This document shows, piece after piece, positions 1 through 5,632 of a stretch of 7,333 bases of DNA (position 1 is the first letter of the stretch; every line of letters starts with the position of its first letter). The stretch comes from Candidatus Falkowbacteria bacterium HGW-Falkowbacteria-2. Lineage in GTDB: Bacteria; Patescibacteriota; Patescibacteriia; Patescibacteriales; UBA12465. Under the pieces are notes generated by a model. That model did not search any database. It was not told the origin of the DNA and worked only from the letters and a program-made list of their open reading frames with translations. Location: NCBI GenBank assembly GCA_002841655.1, contig PHAH01000042.1, forward strand, positions 1 through 7,333, read 5' to 3'. The translations under genes and the position numbers were made by a program.

Positions 1-1
1 G

Positions 2-538
2 GATGGCAACCTGGGTCCGGTTTACGGTTACCAGTGGCGTTCATGGCCTTCTGAAAGAGGAAAGAAAACAGACCAGCTGTTAAATGTTATAGAGTCGGTC
101 AGGAAATCGCCGGATTCACGCAGGCATATCGTTAATACCTGGAATGTAGGTGAGCTGGATAAGATGGCCCTGCCTCCCTGCCATATTCTCTTCCAGTTCT
201 ATGTTGCAGAGGGAAGGTTATCATGCCAGCTCTACCAGCGAAGCGCTGATATTTTTCTCGGCGTACCATTCAACATTGCCTCTTACGCTCTGCTCACTAT
301 GATGGTGGCACAAGTAACCGGCAAAAAGCTTGGAGAATTTGTTCACACCTTTGGCGATTTACACATTTACAACAACCACCGTGAACAGGTCGCAGAACAA
401 CTTTCCCGTGAACCCAGACAATTACCGAAGATGATTATCAACCCAGAGGTAAAAGATATTTTCGATTTTAAATTTGAAGATTTTCAGCTAGAGGGCTATG
501 ACCCATTACCGGGAATAAAGGCTCCTATCGCCATTTAA
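2..538 (+). CDS. thyA: Thymidylate synthase ThyA, 5'-truncated by window edge
   Basis: Catalyses dUMP + 5,10-methylene-tetrahydrofolate to dTMP + dihydrofolate in the cytosol. The reading frame is open from base 2, so the gene begins outside the window. 178 residues are visible, against about 264 in E. coli ThyA as I recall it, so roughly the first 85 are missing. Recognisable blocks, numbered from the first visible residue: GNLGPVYGYQWR (2-13), SRRHIVNTWNVGELDKMALP (39-58) with the phosphate-binding Arg pair, the catalytic Cys60 in PPCH, CQLYQRSADIFLG, then PFNIASYAL with the Asn that selects dUMP over dCMP. The C-terminus PGIKAPIAI matches the usual ThyA end, so the 3' end is intact. This is the folate-oxidising ThyA type, not flavin-dependent ThyX, so the cell needs a dihydrofolate reductase. 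The next gene starts 3 nt downstream and is probably cotranscribed. Identification is near certain. Confidence 0.97.
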   Translation, partial: DGNLGPVYGYQWRSWPSERGKKTDQLLNVIESVRKSPDSRRHIVNTWNVGELDKMALPPCHILFQFYVAEGRLSCQLYQRSADIFLGVPFNIASYALLTMMVAQVTGKKLGEFVHTFGDLHIYNNHREQVAEQLSREPRQLPKMIINPEVKDIFDFKFEDFQLEGYDPLPGIKAPIAI

Positions 539-541
539 ACT

Positions 542-1051
542 ATGATTCCTGTCACCCTACTCATGGCAATAACTGTTGATGGTAAAATTGCCAAGGATAA
601 GAACCAGTTTGCCAATTGGACAAGTAAAGAAGATAAAAAACTCTTTGTCGAAACGTCCAAGGAATTTGGTGTTATTATGATGGGTGAAAACACCTTCAAA
701 ACATTTCCGAAACCTCTTCCTGGGCGCTTGAATGTTGTTTTTTCTCACGAAGGCGGCGAGGAGATAGGAGGTTTGCTGAAATGGGTAAGTGGTGAACCAG
801 AATTAGTATTAGATGAACTTGGTAATCTGGGCTACAAGAAAGCGCTTCTCGGTGGCGGAGCCGGACTTAACACTCTTTTTTTGAAAAAGAAACTGATTTC
901 TGAGATTATCCTGACGGTTGAACCAAAAATATTTGGCAGTGGTATTTCTCTTTTTTCTGAAGACATTGATGCTGATTTAGAACTTCAAGAACACCGCTTG
1001 TTAAACGAAAATACTTTAATGCTAAGATATAAGATAATATACCCTTCCTAA
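542..1051 (+). CDS. RibD C-terminal/DHFR-superfamily reductase
   Basis: A 169-residue NAD(P)H-dependent reductase of the DHFR-like fold, closest in pattern to the RibD C-terminal family rather than classical FolA. Visible features are an N-terminal strand with the substrate-side motif MAITVDGKIA (8-17), W26 followed by SKED, a cofactor-binding segment MGENTFKTFP (47-56), the glycine-rich LLGGGAGLN (102-110) typical of the nucleotide-binding turn, and a C-terminal EPKIFGSGISLF (127-138) like the conserved P-x-x-x-G-x-G-x-x-L-F of RibD_C proteins. There is no RibD deaminase domain. Its position 3 nt after thyA suggests that it reduces the dihydrofolate made by ThyA; that role is inferred from context. 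It could instead act in riboflavin or another pterin pathway. No Shine-Dalgarno precedes the ATG, so translation is probably coupled to thyA. Family assignment is firm; the substrate is not. Confidence 0.85.
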   Translation: MIPVTLLMAITVDGKIAKDKNQFANWTSKEDKKLFVETSKEFGVIMMGENTFKTFPKPLPGRLNVVFSHEGGEEIGGLLKWVSGEPELVLDELGNLGYKKALLGGGAGLNTLFLKKKLISEIILTVEPKIFGSGISLFSEDIDADLELQEHRLLNENTLMLRYKIIYPS

Positions 1052-1052
1052 T

Positions 1053-1607
1053 ATGCCCAAATTAGTCCTCGGATTTGTCGGAAAACTTGCTAGTGGTAAA
1101 GCTGTTTGTCAGCGTTATATCACTGAAAAATATAAAGCTGACAACACTAAGTTCTCAACCTCCTTGCGTGATGTTCTAAACCGCCTGTATCTCCCAGTTT
1201 CAAGAGAAAACATGCAAAACCTGTCCCTTGATCTGCGCACGCGCTTTGGCGGTGATATCTTGGCGAAGGTTATCGCTGAGGATGTAAAAAATAGCGATAA
1301 AGATATAGTTGTAGTGGATGGAGTTCGTCGTCTTGATGACATTGTCTGCTTGAAAGACCTTCCTGGCTTTCACCTCATCAGCATTGACGCTTCAGCCGAA
1401 ACCAGATATGAGCGCATGAAGCTAAGAAATGAAAATGCCGGCGACGCCGAAAAAACTTTTGAACAATTCATTGAAGATAGTCAGCGCGAGTCTGAGCAGC
1501 AAATCCCGGAAACAATGGCAGCGGCCACGTTTCACCTAAACAACGACGGAACTCAACAAGATTTATACGATCAGATTGACAAAATAATCGCTAAGATACA
1601 ATATTAA
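1053..1607 (+). CDS. P-loop nucleotide kinase-like protein (dNMP/dephospho-CoA kinase fold)
   Basis: A 184-residue cytosolic protein with the layout of a small P-loop kinase. An N-terminal strand (LVLGFVG) leads into a phosphate-binding loop GKLASGKA (10-17). A helical segment SRENMQNLSLDLRTRFGGDI (50-69) follows, then a strand ending VVVDGVRRLDD (86-96), in the usual position of a Walker B or substrate-binding strand. The RYERMKLRN stretch (118-126) resembles the Arg-rich lid of CoaE and dNMP kinases. The P-loop is odd: Ala17 and Val18 follow the Lys where Ser/Thr or Gly-Thr is usual. The gene starts 1 nt after the reductase stop and lies in a thymidylate cluster, so a role phosphorylating a deoxynucleoside monophosphate is plausible, but substrate and activity are unproven. 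CoaE paralogy is the main alternative. No Shine-Dalgarno is visible. Confidence 0.75.
   Translation: MPKLVLGFVGKLASGKAVCQRYITEKYKADNTKFSTSLRDVLNRLYLPVSRENMQNLSLDLRTRFGGDILAKVIAEDVKNSDKDIVVVDGVRRLDDIVCLKDLPGFHLISIDASAETRYERMKLRNENAGDAEKTFEQFIEDSQRESEQQIPETMAAATFHLNNDGTQQDLYDQIDKIIAKIQY
1576..1602 (+). promoter_or_regulatory. Candidate sigma70-type promoter for tmk-dut
   Basis: A perfect -35 hexamer TTGACA (1576-1581) and a near-consensus -10 TACAAT (1597-1602) lie inside the last codons of the upstream kinase gene. The 15-nt spacer is short; AATATT at 1600-1605 gives an 18-nt spacer but a poorer -10. Transcription would start near 1609, giving a leader of about 70 nt that carries the hairpin at 1627-1654. 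This is read from sequence only; the coding role of the same bases could produce the match by chance. Confidence 0.35.
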
Positions 1608-1626
1608 GTTGAAACAGCAAAAGGAG

Positions 1627-1658
1627 GAGTGCAAGGCTCACAAGCCGGGCGCTCTTTT
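1627..1658 (+). terminator. Terminator-like or attenuator hairpin before tmk-dut
   Basis: The outer stem GAGTGC (1627-1632) pairs with GCGCTC (1649-1654) with one G-U. After an AA/GG internal loop, the inner stem GGCT (1635-1638) pairs with AGCC (1643-1646) around a CACA loop. A T-rich run, TTTTCTT, follows at 1655-1661. This fits a rho-independent terminator ending the thyA-reductase-kinase transcript. It could also be an attenuator in the tmk-dut leader. A strong Shine-Dalgarno-like AAGGAGG (1621-1627) abuts the 5' arm but has no start codon at a usable distance. Confidence 0.5.
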
Positions 1659-1679
1659 CTTGTCTAAAAGCAATACACT

Positions 1680-3074
1680 ATGTCAGAATACTTGGGAAAA
1701 TTCATCGTAATTGACGGCACCGATGGCAGTGGCAAAACCACTCAGCTGCAGCTTTTAGTTGGAAAACTACAAGCCGAAGGCTATGACGTTCAAATTGCTG
1801 ATTTTCCTCAATACAACACCAAGTCCGCTGGCATGGTAGAAGAATACCTATCTGGCAAATACGGAGGGGCTGACGATGTTAACCCATATGCCGCTTCACT
1901 GCTCTACGCCACCGACCGCTTTGATGCCAGCTTTCAAATCAGAGAATGGCTTAAACAAGGCAAAGTTGTAGTCTGCAACCGCTATGTTTCCGCCAGCTTT
2001 GCTCACCAAGGCGGCAAGATCCCAAACGCCCTGGAGCGCAAACTATTCTTTAACTGGCTCAGTGAAATCGAATACAAGATTTTCAACATCCCTAAACCCG
2101 ACCTCTACCTCATTCTCCATGTCGAAGCCGAGGTCGCGCAACAAATGGCCAAGGATCGTGGCCGTGAGGATTGGAAAGGCAAGACTAAAGATATTCATGA
2201 AGACAACATTGATCACCTGAAAAAGGCCGAACAGGTATACCTAGAAATTGCTCAGACCATGCCTGACTTCCGTTTGATTAAATGCACACGGAATAACGAA
2301 GTAATGAGTCGTGAAGATATCCATTATCTTGTCTGGCTCTATGCTAACCGTATTCTGAGTATTGGCGGTATCAAAAAATCACCAGATTTTCAGGCGGTGA
2401 GTGATATTTTAGTGAAGAAAGGCCGTGTCACCCCTAATCTGCCAGAACTAATGAATGCACCGCGTGCTTCCATGACCATAAACCCAGAACAGAAAGCTCC
2501 AATTAACTCCAATACCGATAACTCCCTTCGTGGTATTCCCGCTCATCCTGAAGATGAGAACAATGAAACAAAAAATATCCCTGAAGCTCCCAGCCAGGCA
2601 TACTATCCACCACAATCTGAACCAACTCAACCACAACCGAATTTGAAAATGAGTTCCATCCGCTTCGAGCGTCTCCGTCCGGAGGCCAAACTGCCTGTCC
2701 GTGCACACGCCAGTGACGCTGGCTTAGACTTGTTCGCTTGTGAAGATTGTTCCATTCCACCATATGGCCAGGATGCGATTGCCACCGGACTGCGCTTCAG
2801 CATCCCCGAAGGCTATGTTGGTCTTATTTGGGATAAAAGTGGTCTCGCTAATCAAGGCTTCAAAACCATGGGCGGCGTCATTGACGCCAGCTATCGCGGG
2901 GAGATAAAAGTGGTGTTCAAGAATTTAAGCGAAGATATATATCACGTTCAAGCTGGTCAAAAGATCGCCCAGCTGCTCATCCAGAAGGTTGAAACCCCGA
3001 CTGTTGAAGAGGGTCCAATTGACGTAGGCGAAGGTCGGGGCGAAAATGGCTTCGGCAGCACTGGATTAAACTAA
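1680..3074 (+). CDS. tmk-dut: Bifunctional thymidylate kinase-dUTPase fusion (Tmk-Dut)
   Basis: A 464-residue protein with two complete enzyme domains in one frame. Residues 1 to about 226 are a thymidylate kinase (dTMP + ATP to dTDP): P-loop GTDGSGKT (13-20), DFPQY (41-45) in place of the bacterial R-x-P-G-G-T segment, TDRF (78-81), NRYVSASFAHQGGK (100-113) matching the DRY/H-x-x-S-x-x-AYQG motif, and a basic lid around 159-170. Residues about 227-323 form a linker, Pro/Asn/Gln/Glu-rich from about 260. Residues 324-464 are a trimeric-type dUTPase (dUTP to dUMP + PPi) with all five motifs: ASDAGLDLFA (344-353), DKSGLA (385-390), GGVIDASYRGEI (398-409) with catalytic Asp402, GQKIAQLLI (426-434), and GRGENGFGSTG (452-462) with uracil-stacking Phe458. 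ATG 1680 is forced: an in-frame stop lies at 1665-1667 and the next Met is past the P-loop. No Shine-Dalgarno lies within 20 nt. Met324 could start a separate Dut but also lacks one. Both domain identities are very secure; the fusion is read directly from the sequence. Confidence 0.95.
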   Translation: MSEYLGKFIVIDGTDGSGKTTQLQLLVGKLQAEGYDVQIADFPQYNTKSAGMVEEYLSGKYGGADDVNPYAASLLYATDRFDASFQIREWLKQGKVVVCNRYVSASFAHQGGKIPNALERKLFFNWLSEIEYKIFNIPKPDLYLILHVEAEVAQQMAKDRGREDWKGKTKDIHEDNIDHLKKAEQVYLEIAQTMPDFRLIKCTRNNEVMSREDIHYLVWLYANRILSIGGIKKSPDFQAVSDILVKKGRVTPNLPELMNAPRASMTINPEQKAPINSNTDNSLRGIPAHPEDENNETKNIPEAPSQAYYPPQSEPTQPQPNLKMSSIRFERLRPEAKLPVRAHASDAGLDLFACEDCSIPPYGQDAIATGLRFSIPEGYVGLIWDKSGLANQGFKTMGGVIDASYRGEIKVVFKNLSEDIYHVQAGQKIAQLLIQKVETPTVEEGPIDVGEGRGENGFGSTGLN

Positions 3075-3099
3075 AAAAGAGCCCTTAAGGGGCTTTTTT
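3075..3099 (+). terminator. Rho-independent terminator after tmk-dut
   Basis: The stem AGCCC (3080-3084) pairs with GGGCT (3090-3094) around a TTAAG loop. It is extended by an upstream A run (3075-3078) pairing with the six-T tract (3094-3099). It begins directly after the tmk-dut stop, so it ends the thymidylate block before gatB. Confidence 0.88.
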
Positions 3100-3107
3100 G
3101 GTAATCC

Positions 3108-3136
3108 TTTCCACTAAACGCTTTTTCCGTTAAAAT
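3108..3136 (+). promoter_or_regulatory. Candidate sigma70-type promoter of gatB
   Basis: TTTCCA (3108-3113, 4 of 6 to TTGACA), a 17-nt spacer and TAAAAT (3131-3136, 5 of 6 to TATAAT) lie between the upstream terminator and gatB. The expected start site near 3143 is only about 2 nt before the ATG at 3145, which implies a leaderless or nearly leaderless mRNA. This is consistent with the absence of any Shine-Dalgarno there. It is a pattern match only. Confidence 0.5.
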
Positions 3137-3144
3137 ATAGATAT

Positions 3145-4653
3145 ATGAAATATGATGTCATCATCGGCCTGGAAATCCATGCCGAACTAAAAACTAAGAG
3201 CAAAATGTTTTGCCCCTGCAATAACGACAGTGAAGGCAAGGCACCAAACACGCTCGTCTGCCCTATATGCCTGGGCCATCCCGGCACCCTGCCGGTTCCC
3301 AATAAGCAAGCCATTGATTGGACCCTGCTTCTGGGCTTAGCTTTAGATTGCGATATTAATCGCGACTCCAAATTTGACCGAAAAAACTATTTCTATCCTG
3401 ACCTACCCAAGGGCTATCAAATATCCCAATACGATCAGCCCTTCTGCGTTAATGGCAAACTTGATATTGGCGAACGAGAAATTGATGTCACCCGTATTCA
3501 TTTAGAAGAAGATACCGGAAAATCCTTCCACCGCCCTGGTAGCAACGATACCCTCATTGACTTCAACCGTGCCGGCACCCCTCTCGTAGAACTAGTCACT
3601 GAGCCAGTGATTGCTAGCGCTGAAGAGGCCAAACGCTTCTGTCAGGCATATCAACGCATCCTCCGCTTCCTTAAAGTCAGTAACGCTGAGATGGAAAAAG
3701 GTGAAATGCGTTGCGAGGCCAACATCAGCCTGCAGACTAAAGGCGCCTGGAAATATGAAGATGGTCGCATCCTGCCAACCGGCAAAAAAGCATTGAACGC
3801 TAAAGTTGAGGTCAAAAATCTCAACTCTTTCCGCGCGGTCGAGAAAGCGATTAACTATGAAATCTCTCGCCAAGAAAAAGCACTAAATGACAAGGAGGAG
3901 ATTTTACCTGAAACCAGAGGTTGGGATGAAAAGAAAAATGCAACCGTTGCCCAGAGAGTTAAGGAAACCGCCGCCGACTACCGCTATTTCCCAGAACCGG
4001 ATATTCCTCCAATTAAAATCAACCAAGCCTGGCTTGAGGAATTAAAACATCAGCTCGTCGAATTGCCGGCCGCAAAAGCCAAACGGTTTATGCATCAATA
4101 TGGATTAAAACTAGAAAGCGCCGAAACAATTGCCAACAACAAAGAACTATCATCATTCTTTGAAAACGTTGTTTCTGAAATGGGTGCTTGGATTGAAGCA
4201 AACGGCGATGACTTCGAGAGACAGGACAAGAATGCCGCGCAAATGGCGGCTAACTGGGTGACCGGCGAATTATTGAAGAATCTCAACACTGACAAGAGGG
4301 ATGCGGGTAAACTCAAAATGACTGCGGAAAACTTCGCCGAGCTAATGGCTCTTATTTGGCAGAATAAAATTAACTCCAATGCCGGCCAGAGGATATTAGA
4401 AATAATGTACTGGGAAGGTGGCGACCCCACTGATATCATGGAAAAACTTGGGCTGGAACAGCTTGATGGTGACGAAGAACTTGAGGGCGCAATTAGAAGT
4501 GTGATCAGCGCCAATCCTCAGCAGGCTAATGAATACCGGAAAGGGAAATTCCCATTAATTCAATTCTTTGTCGGTAAAGTCATGGCCGAAACCAAGGGCA
4601 AAGCTAATCCCGAAAAGGTAAGACCAATGTTAGAGAAGATGTTGCTTGAATAG
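3145..4653 (+). CDS. gatB: Asp-tRNA(Asn)/Glu-tRNA(Gln) amidotransferase subunit B
   Basis: GatB is the kinase/tRNA-binding subunit of GatCAB. It activates the side chain of mischarged Glu-tRNA(Gln) or Asp-tRNA(Asn) with ATP, and GatA supplies ammonia. The 502 residues cover the whole family length. The N-terminus has VIIGLEIHAEL (5-15), the zinc-site cysteines Cys23, Cys25, Cys39 and Cys42 in a C-x-C...CPICLGHPG arrangement, and KFDRKNYFYPDLPKGYQIS, the family signature. HLEEDTGKSFH and DFNRAGTPLVELVTEP follow, then EMRCEANIS. The region KVEVKNLNSFRAVEKAI precedes ETRGWDE and the YRYFPEPDIPP motif. The last 150 or so residues are the helical GatB/YqeY tRNA-binding tail, ending at PEKVRPMLEKMLLE. 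gatA and gatC are not adjacent in the window, so the gene appears monocistronic, with its own promoter and terminator. It is the only gene here with a TAG stop. Confidence 0.98.
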   Translation: MKYDVIIGLEIHAELKTKSKMFCPCNNDSEGKAPNTLVCPICLGHPGTLPVPNKQAIDWTLLLGLALDCDINRDSKFDRKNYFYPDLPKGYQISQYDQPFCVNGKLDIGEREIDVTRIHLEEDTGKSFHRPGSNDTLIDFNRAGTPLVELVTEPVIASAEEAKRFCQAYQRILRFLKVSNAEMEKGEMRCEANISLQTKGAWKYEDGRILPTGKKALNAKVEVKNLNSFRAVEKAINYEISRQEKALNDKEEILPETRGWDEKKNATVAQRVKETAADYRYFPEPDIPPIKINQAWLEELKHQLVELPAAKAKRFMHQYGLKLESAETIANNKELSSFFENVVSEMGAWIEANGDDFERQDKNAAQMAANWVTGELLKNLNTDKRDAGKLKMTAENFAELMALIWQNKINSNAGQRILEIMYWEGGDPTDIMEKLGLEQLDGDEELEGAIRSVISANPQQANEYRKGKFPLIQFFVGKVMAETKGKANPEKVRPMLEKMLLE

Positions 4654-4661
4654 AATTTATC

Positions 4662-4689
4662 AAAAACGACCCACTGAGGGTCGTTTTTT
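4662..4689. terminator. Bidirectional terminator between gatB and miaA
   Basis: A perfect 11-bp stem (4662-4672 with 4678-4688) has the core ACGACCC/GGGTCGT, a five-base loop ACTGA, a T run on the + strand and an A run that reads as a T run on the - strand. It sits in the 46-nt gap between convergent genes, 8 nt after the gatB stop and 10 nt beyond the miaA stop, so it can end both transcripts. Confidence 0.93.
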
Positions 4690-4699
4690 GTTTGTAAGA

Positions 4700-5632
4700 T
4701 TAATATGTATTCTTTCCTATCAAATCCTCCGCCTCGCTCACATCCTTTATCCAGTGTATCTTCCTTCCCTGTTTTTCCCAACGCTTGAACCAGGTCTTCT
4801 GACGCTTAGCAAAGCGATAGGAGGCGTCAGTGAGCTTTTCAATCATTTCATCATACTCCAGCTTCTCTAAAAGATAATAGGAAATGAATTTATACTCCAA
4901 GCCAAAAGAAATAAGTCGCTTCCAATCAACGCCCTCATCATTGAGACGCCGCACCTCCCCCACCATATCTTCATTATCTAAGCGCTTGATGATACGAGCA
5001 TGTATCCTTTCTCTCATTTTCTCATCTGATATCTCTAAACCAAGTACAAGAAAATCATAAGGCGATTCTTTTTTCTCATCGACAGCCGCGCCTTCATATT
5101 CGAAAATTTCAATATAACGAGCCAGGCGACGCGCATTATTTTTCTCACTGTTATTCAACTTTCCAGCAAAGTCCGGTTTCAATTTTTCTAAACGCAAAAA
5201 AAGCTCTTCTCTGCCTAAAGCCTCAAGCTCAATGCGTCTTTCTAAATTAGGCTTCGCTTCGCTCAGGGCGTAATTATCGACAATCGCCTGTAGATATAGT
5301 CCGGAGCCACCGACGATAATAGGTAAATGCTTTCGGGAGAGTACATCCTTAATTGCCTCGTCAGCTAATCGTTGATACTTAGCCAGATTAAATTCTTCAC
5401 TTGGCTTCACAATATCAATTAGATGATATTTTACATTATCACCATATTCCGATAAATCCTTGCCGGTACCTATGTCCATTCCTTTATACACCTGGCGACT
5501 GTCGGCAGAGATAATTTCGCCCTGACGTATTTTGGCCAATTCAACGCCTAAAGACGTCTTCCCTGAAGCCGTTGGGCCCAGAATGACTAAAACTAGCGGT
5601 TTATTTGATTGTTTAATTTCTTTTTTTGACAT
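4700..5632 (-). CDS. miaA: tRNA dimethylallyltransferase MiaA
   Basis: Transfers the dimethylallyl group from DMAPP to N6 of A37 in tRNAs that read UNN codons, making i6A37. The 310 residues are full family length. Motifs seen: P-loop GPTASGKT (19-26), SADSRQVYKGMDIGTGK (42-58) holding the catalytic Asp44 of the DSRQ motif, the VGGSGLY loop (107-113; the usual form has Thr for Ser), NNARRLARYIEIFE (165-178), and the C-terminal RFAKRQKTWFKRW (273-285) that contacts tRNA. IGTGKD replaces the commoner IGTAKP, and GLEYK (244-248) replaces GYKE; both look like lineage variants, not damage. The start overlaps the end of miaB by 20 nt. A Shine-Dalgarno, AGAAGGAG, sits just upstream inside miaB and fixes the start. 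The product is the substrate for MiaB, encoded just upstream in the same operon. Confidence 0.97.
   Translation of the reverse strand: MSKKEIKQSNKPLVLVILGPTASGKTSLGVELAKIRQGEIISADSRQVYKGMDIGTGKDLSEYGDNVKYHLIDIVKPSEEFNLAKYQRLADEAIKDVLSRKHLPIIVGGSGLYLQAIVDNYALSEAKPNLERRIELEALGREELFLRLEKLKPDFAGKLNNSEKNNARRLARYIEIFEYEGAAVDEKKESPYDFLVLGLEISDEKMRERIHARIIKRLDNEDMVGEVRRLNDEGVDWKRLISFGLEYKFISYYLLEKLEYDEMIEKLTDASYRFAKRQKTWFKRWEKQGRKIHWIKDVSEAEDLIGKNTY

Noticed and set aside
1053..1607. Calling the small kinase coaE (dephospho-CoA kinase)
   Set aside because: The fold and Arg-rich lid are similar, but the P-loop differs and the thymidylate context points elsewhere, so no gene symbol is given.
1629..1667. 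Twelve-codon GTG reading frame after AAGGAGG, a possible leader peptide
   Set aside because: The GTG is only 1 nt past the AGGAGG, too close for normal initiation, and the encoded peptide has no run of regulatory codons. The bases are better explained as the arms of the hairpin.
2448..2763. Two overlapping - strand frames opposite the Tmk-Dut linker
   Set aside because: They are shadows of the linker and dUTPase codons. They have no recognisable motif, and the + strand frame is clearly coding on both sides.
2649..3074. Independent dut gene starting at the internal ATG (Met324)
   Set aside because: The ATG is at the right place for a stand-alone dUTPase, but there is no Shine-Dalgarno or stop codon before it and the frame is continuous with Tmk. 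An extra internal product cannot be excluded.
4095..4514. 139-codon - strand reading frame opposite gatB, Ser-rich
   Set aside because: It lies entirely antisense to a highly conserved gatB region, and its Ser/Leu-rich composition is what the complement of Glu/Asp/Lys codons gives. It has no ribosome site and no family resemblance.
4646..4870. + strand frame running from the gatB end into miaA
   Set aside because: It crosses a perfect terminator hairpin and is antisense to the conserved MiaA C-terminus.
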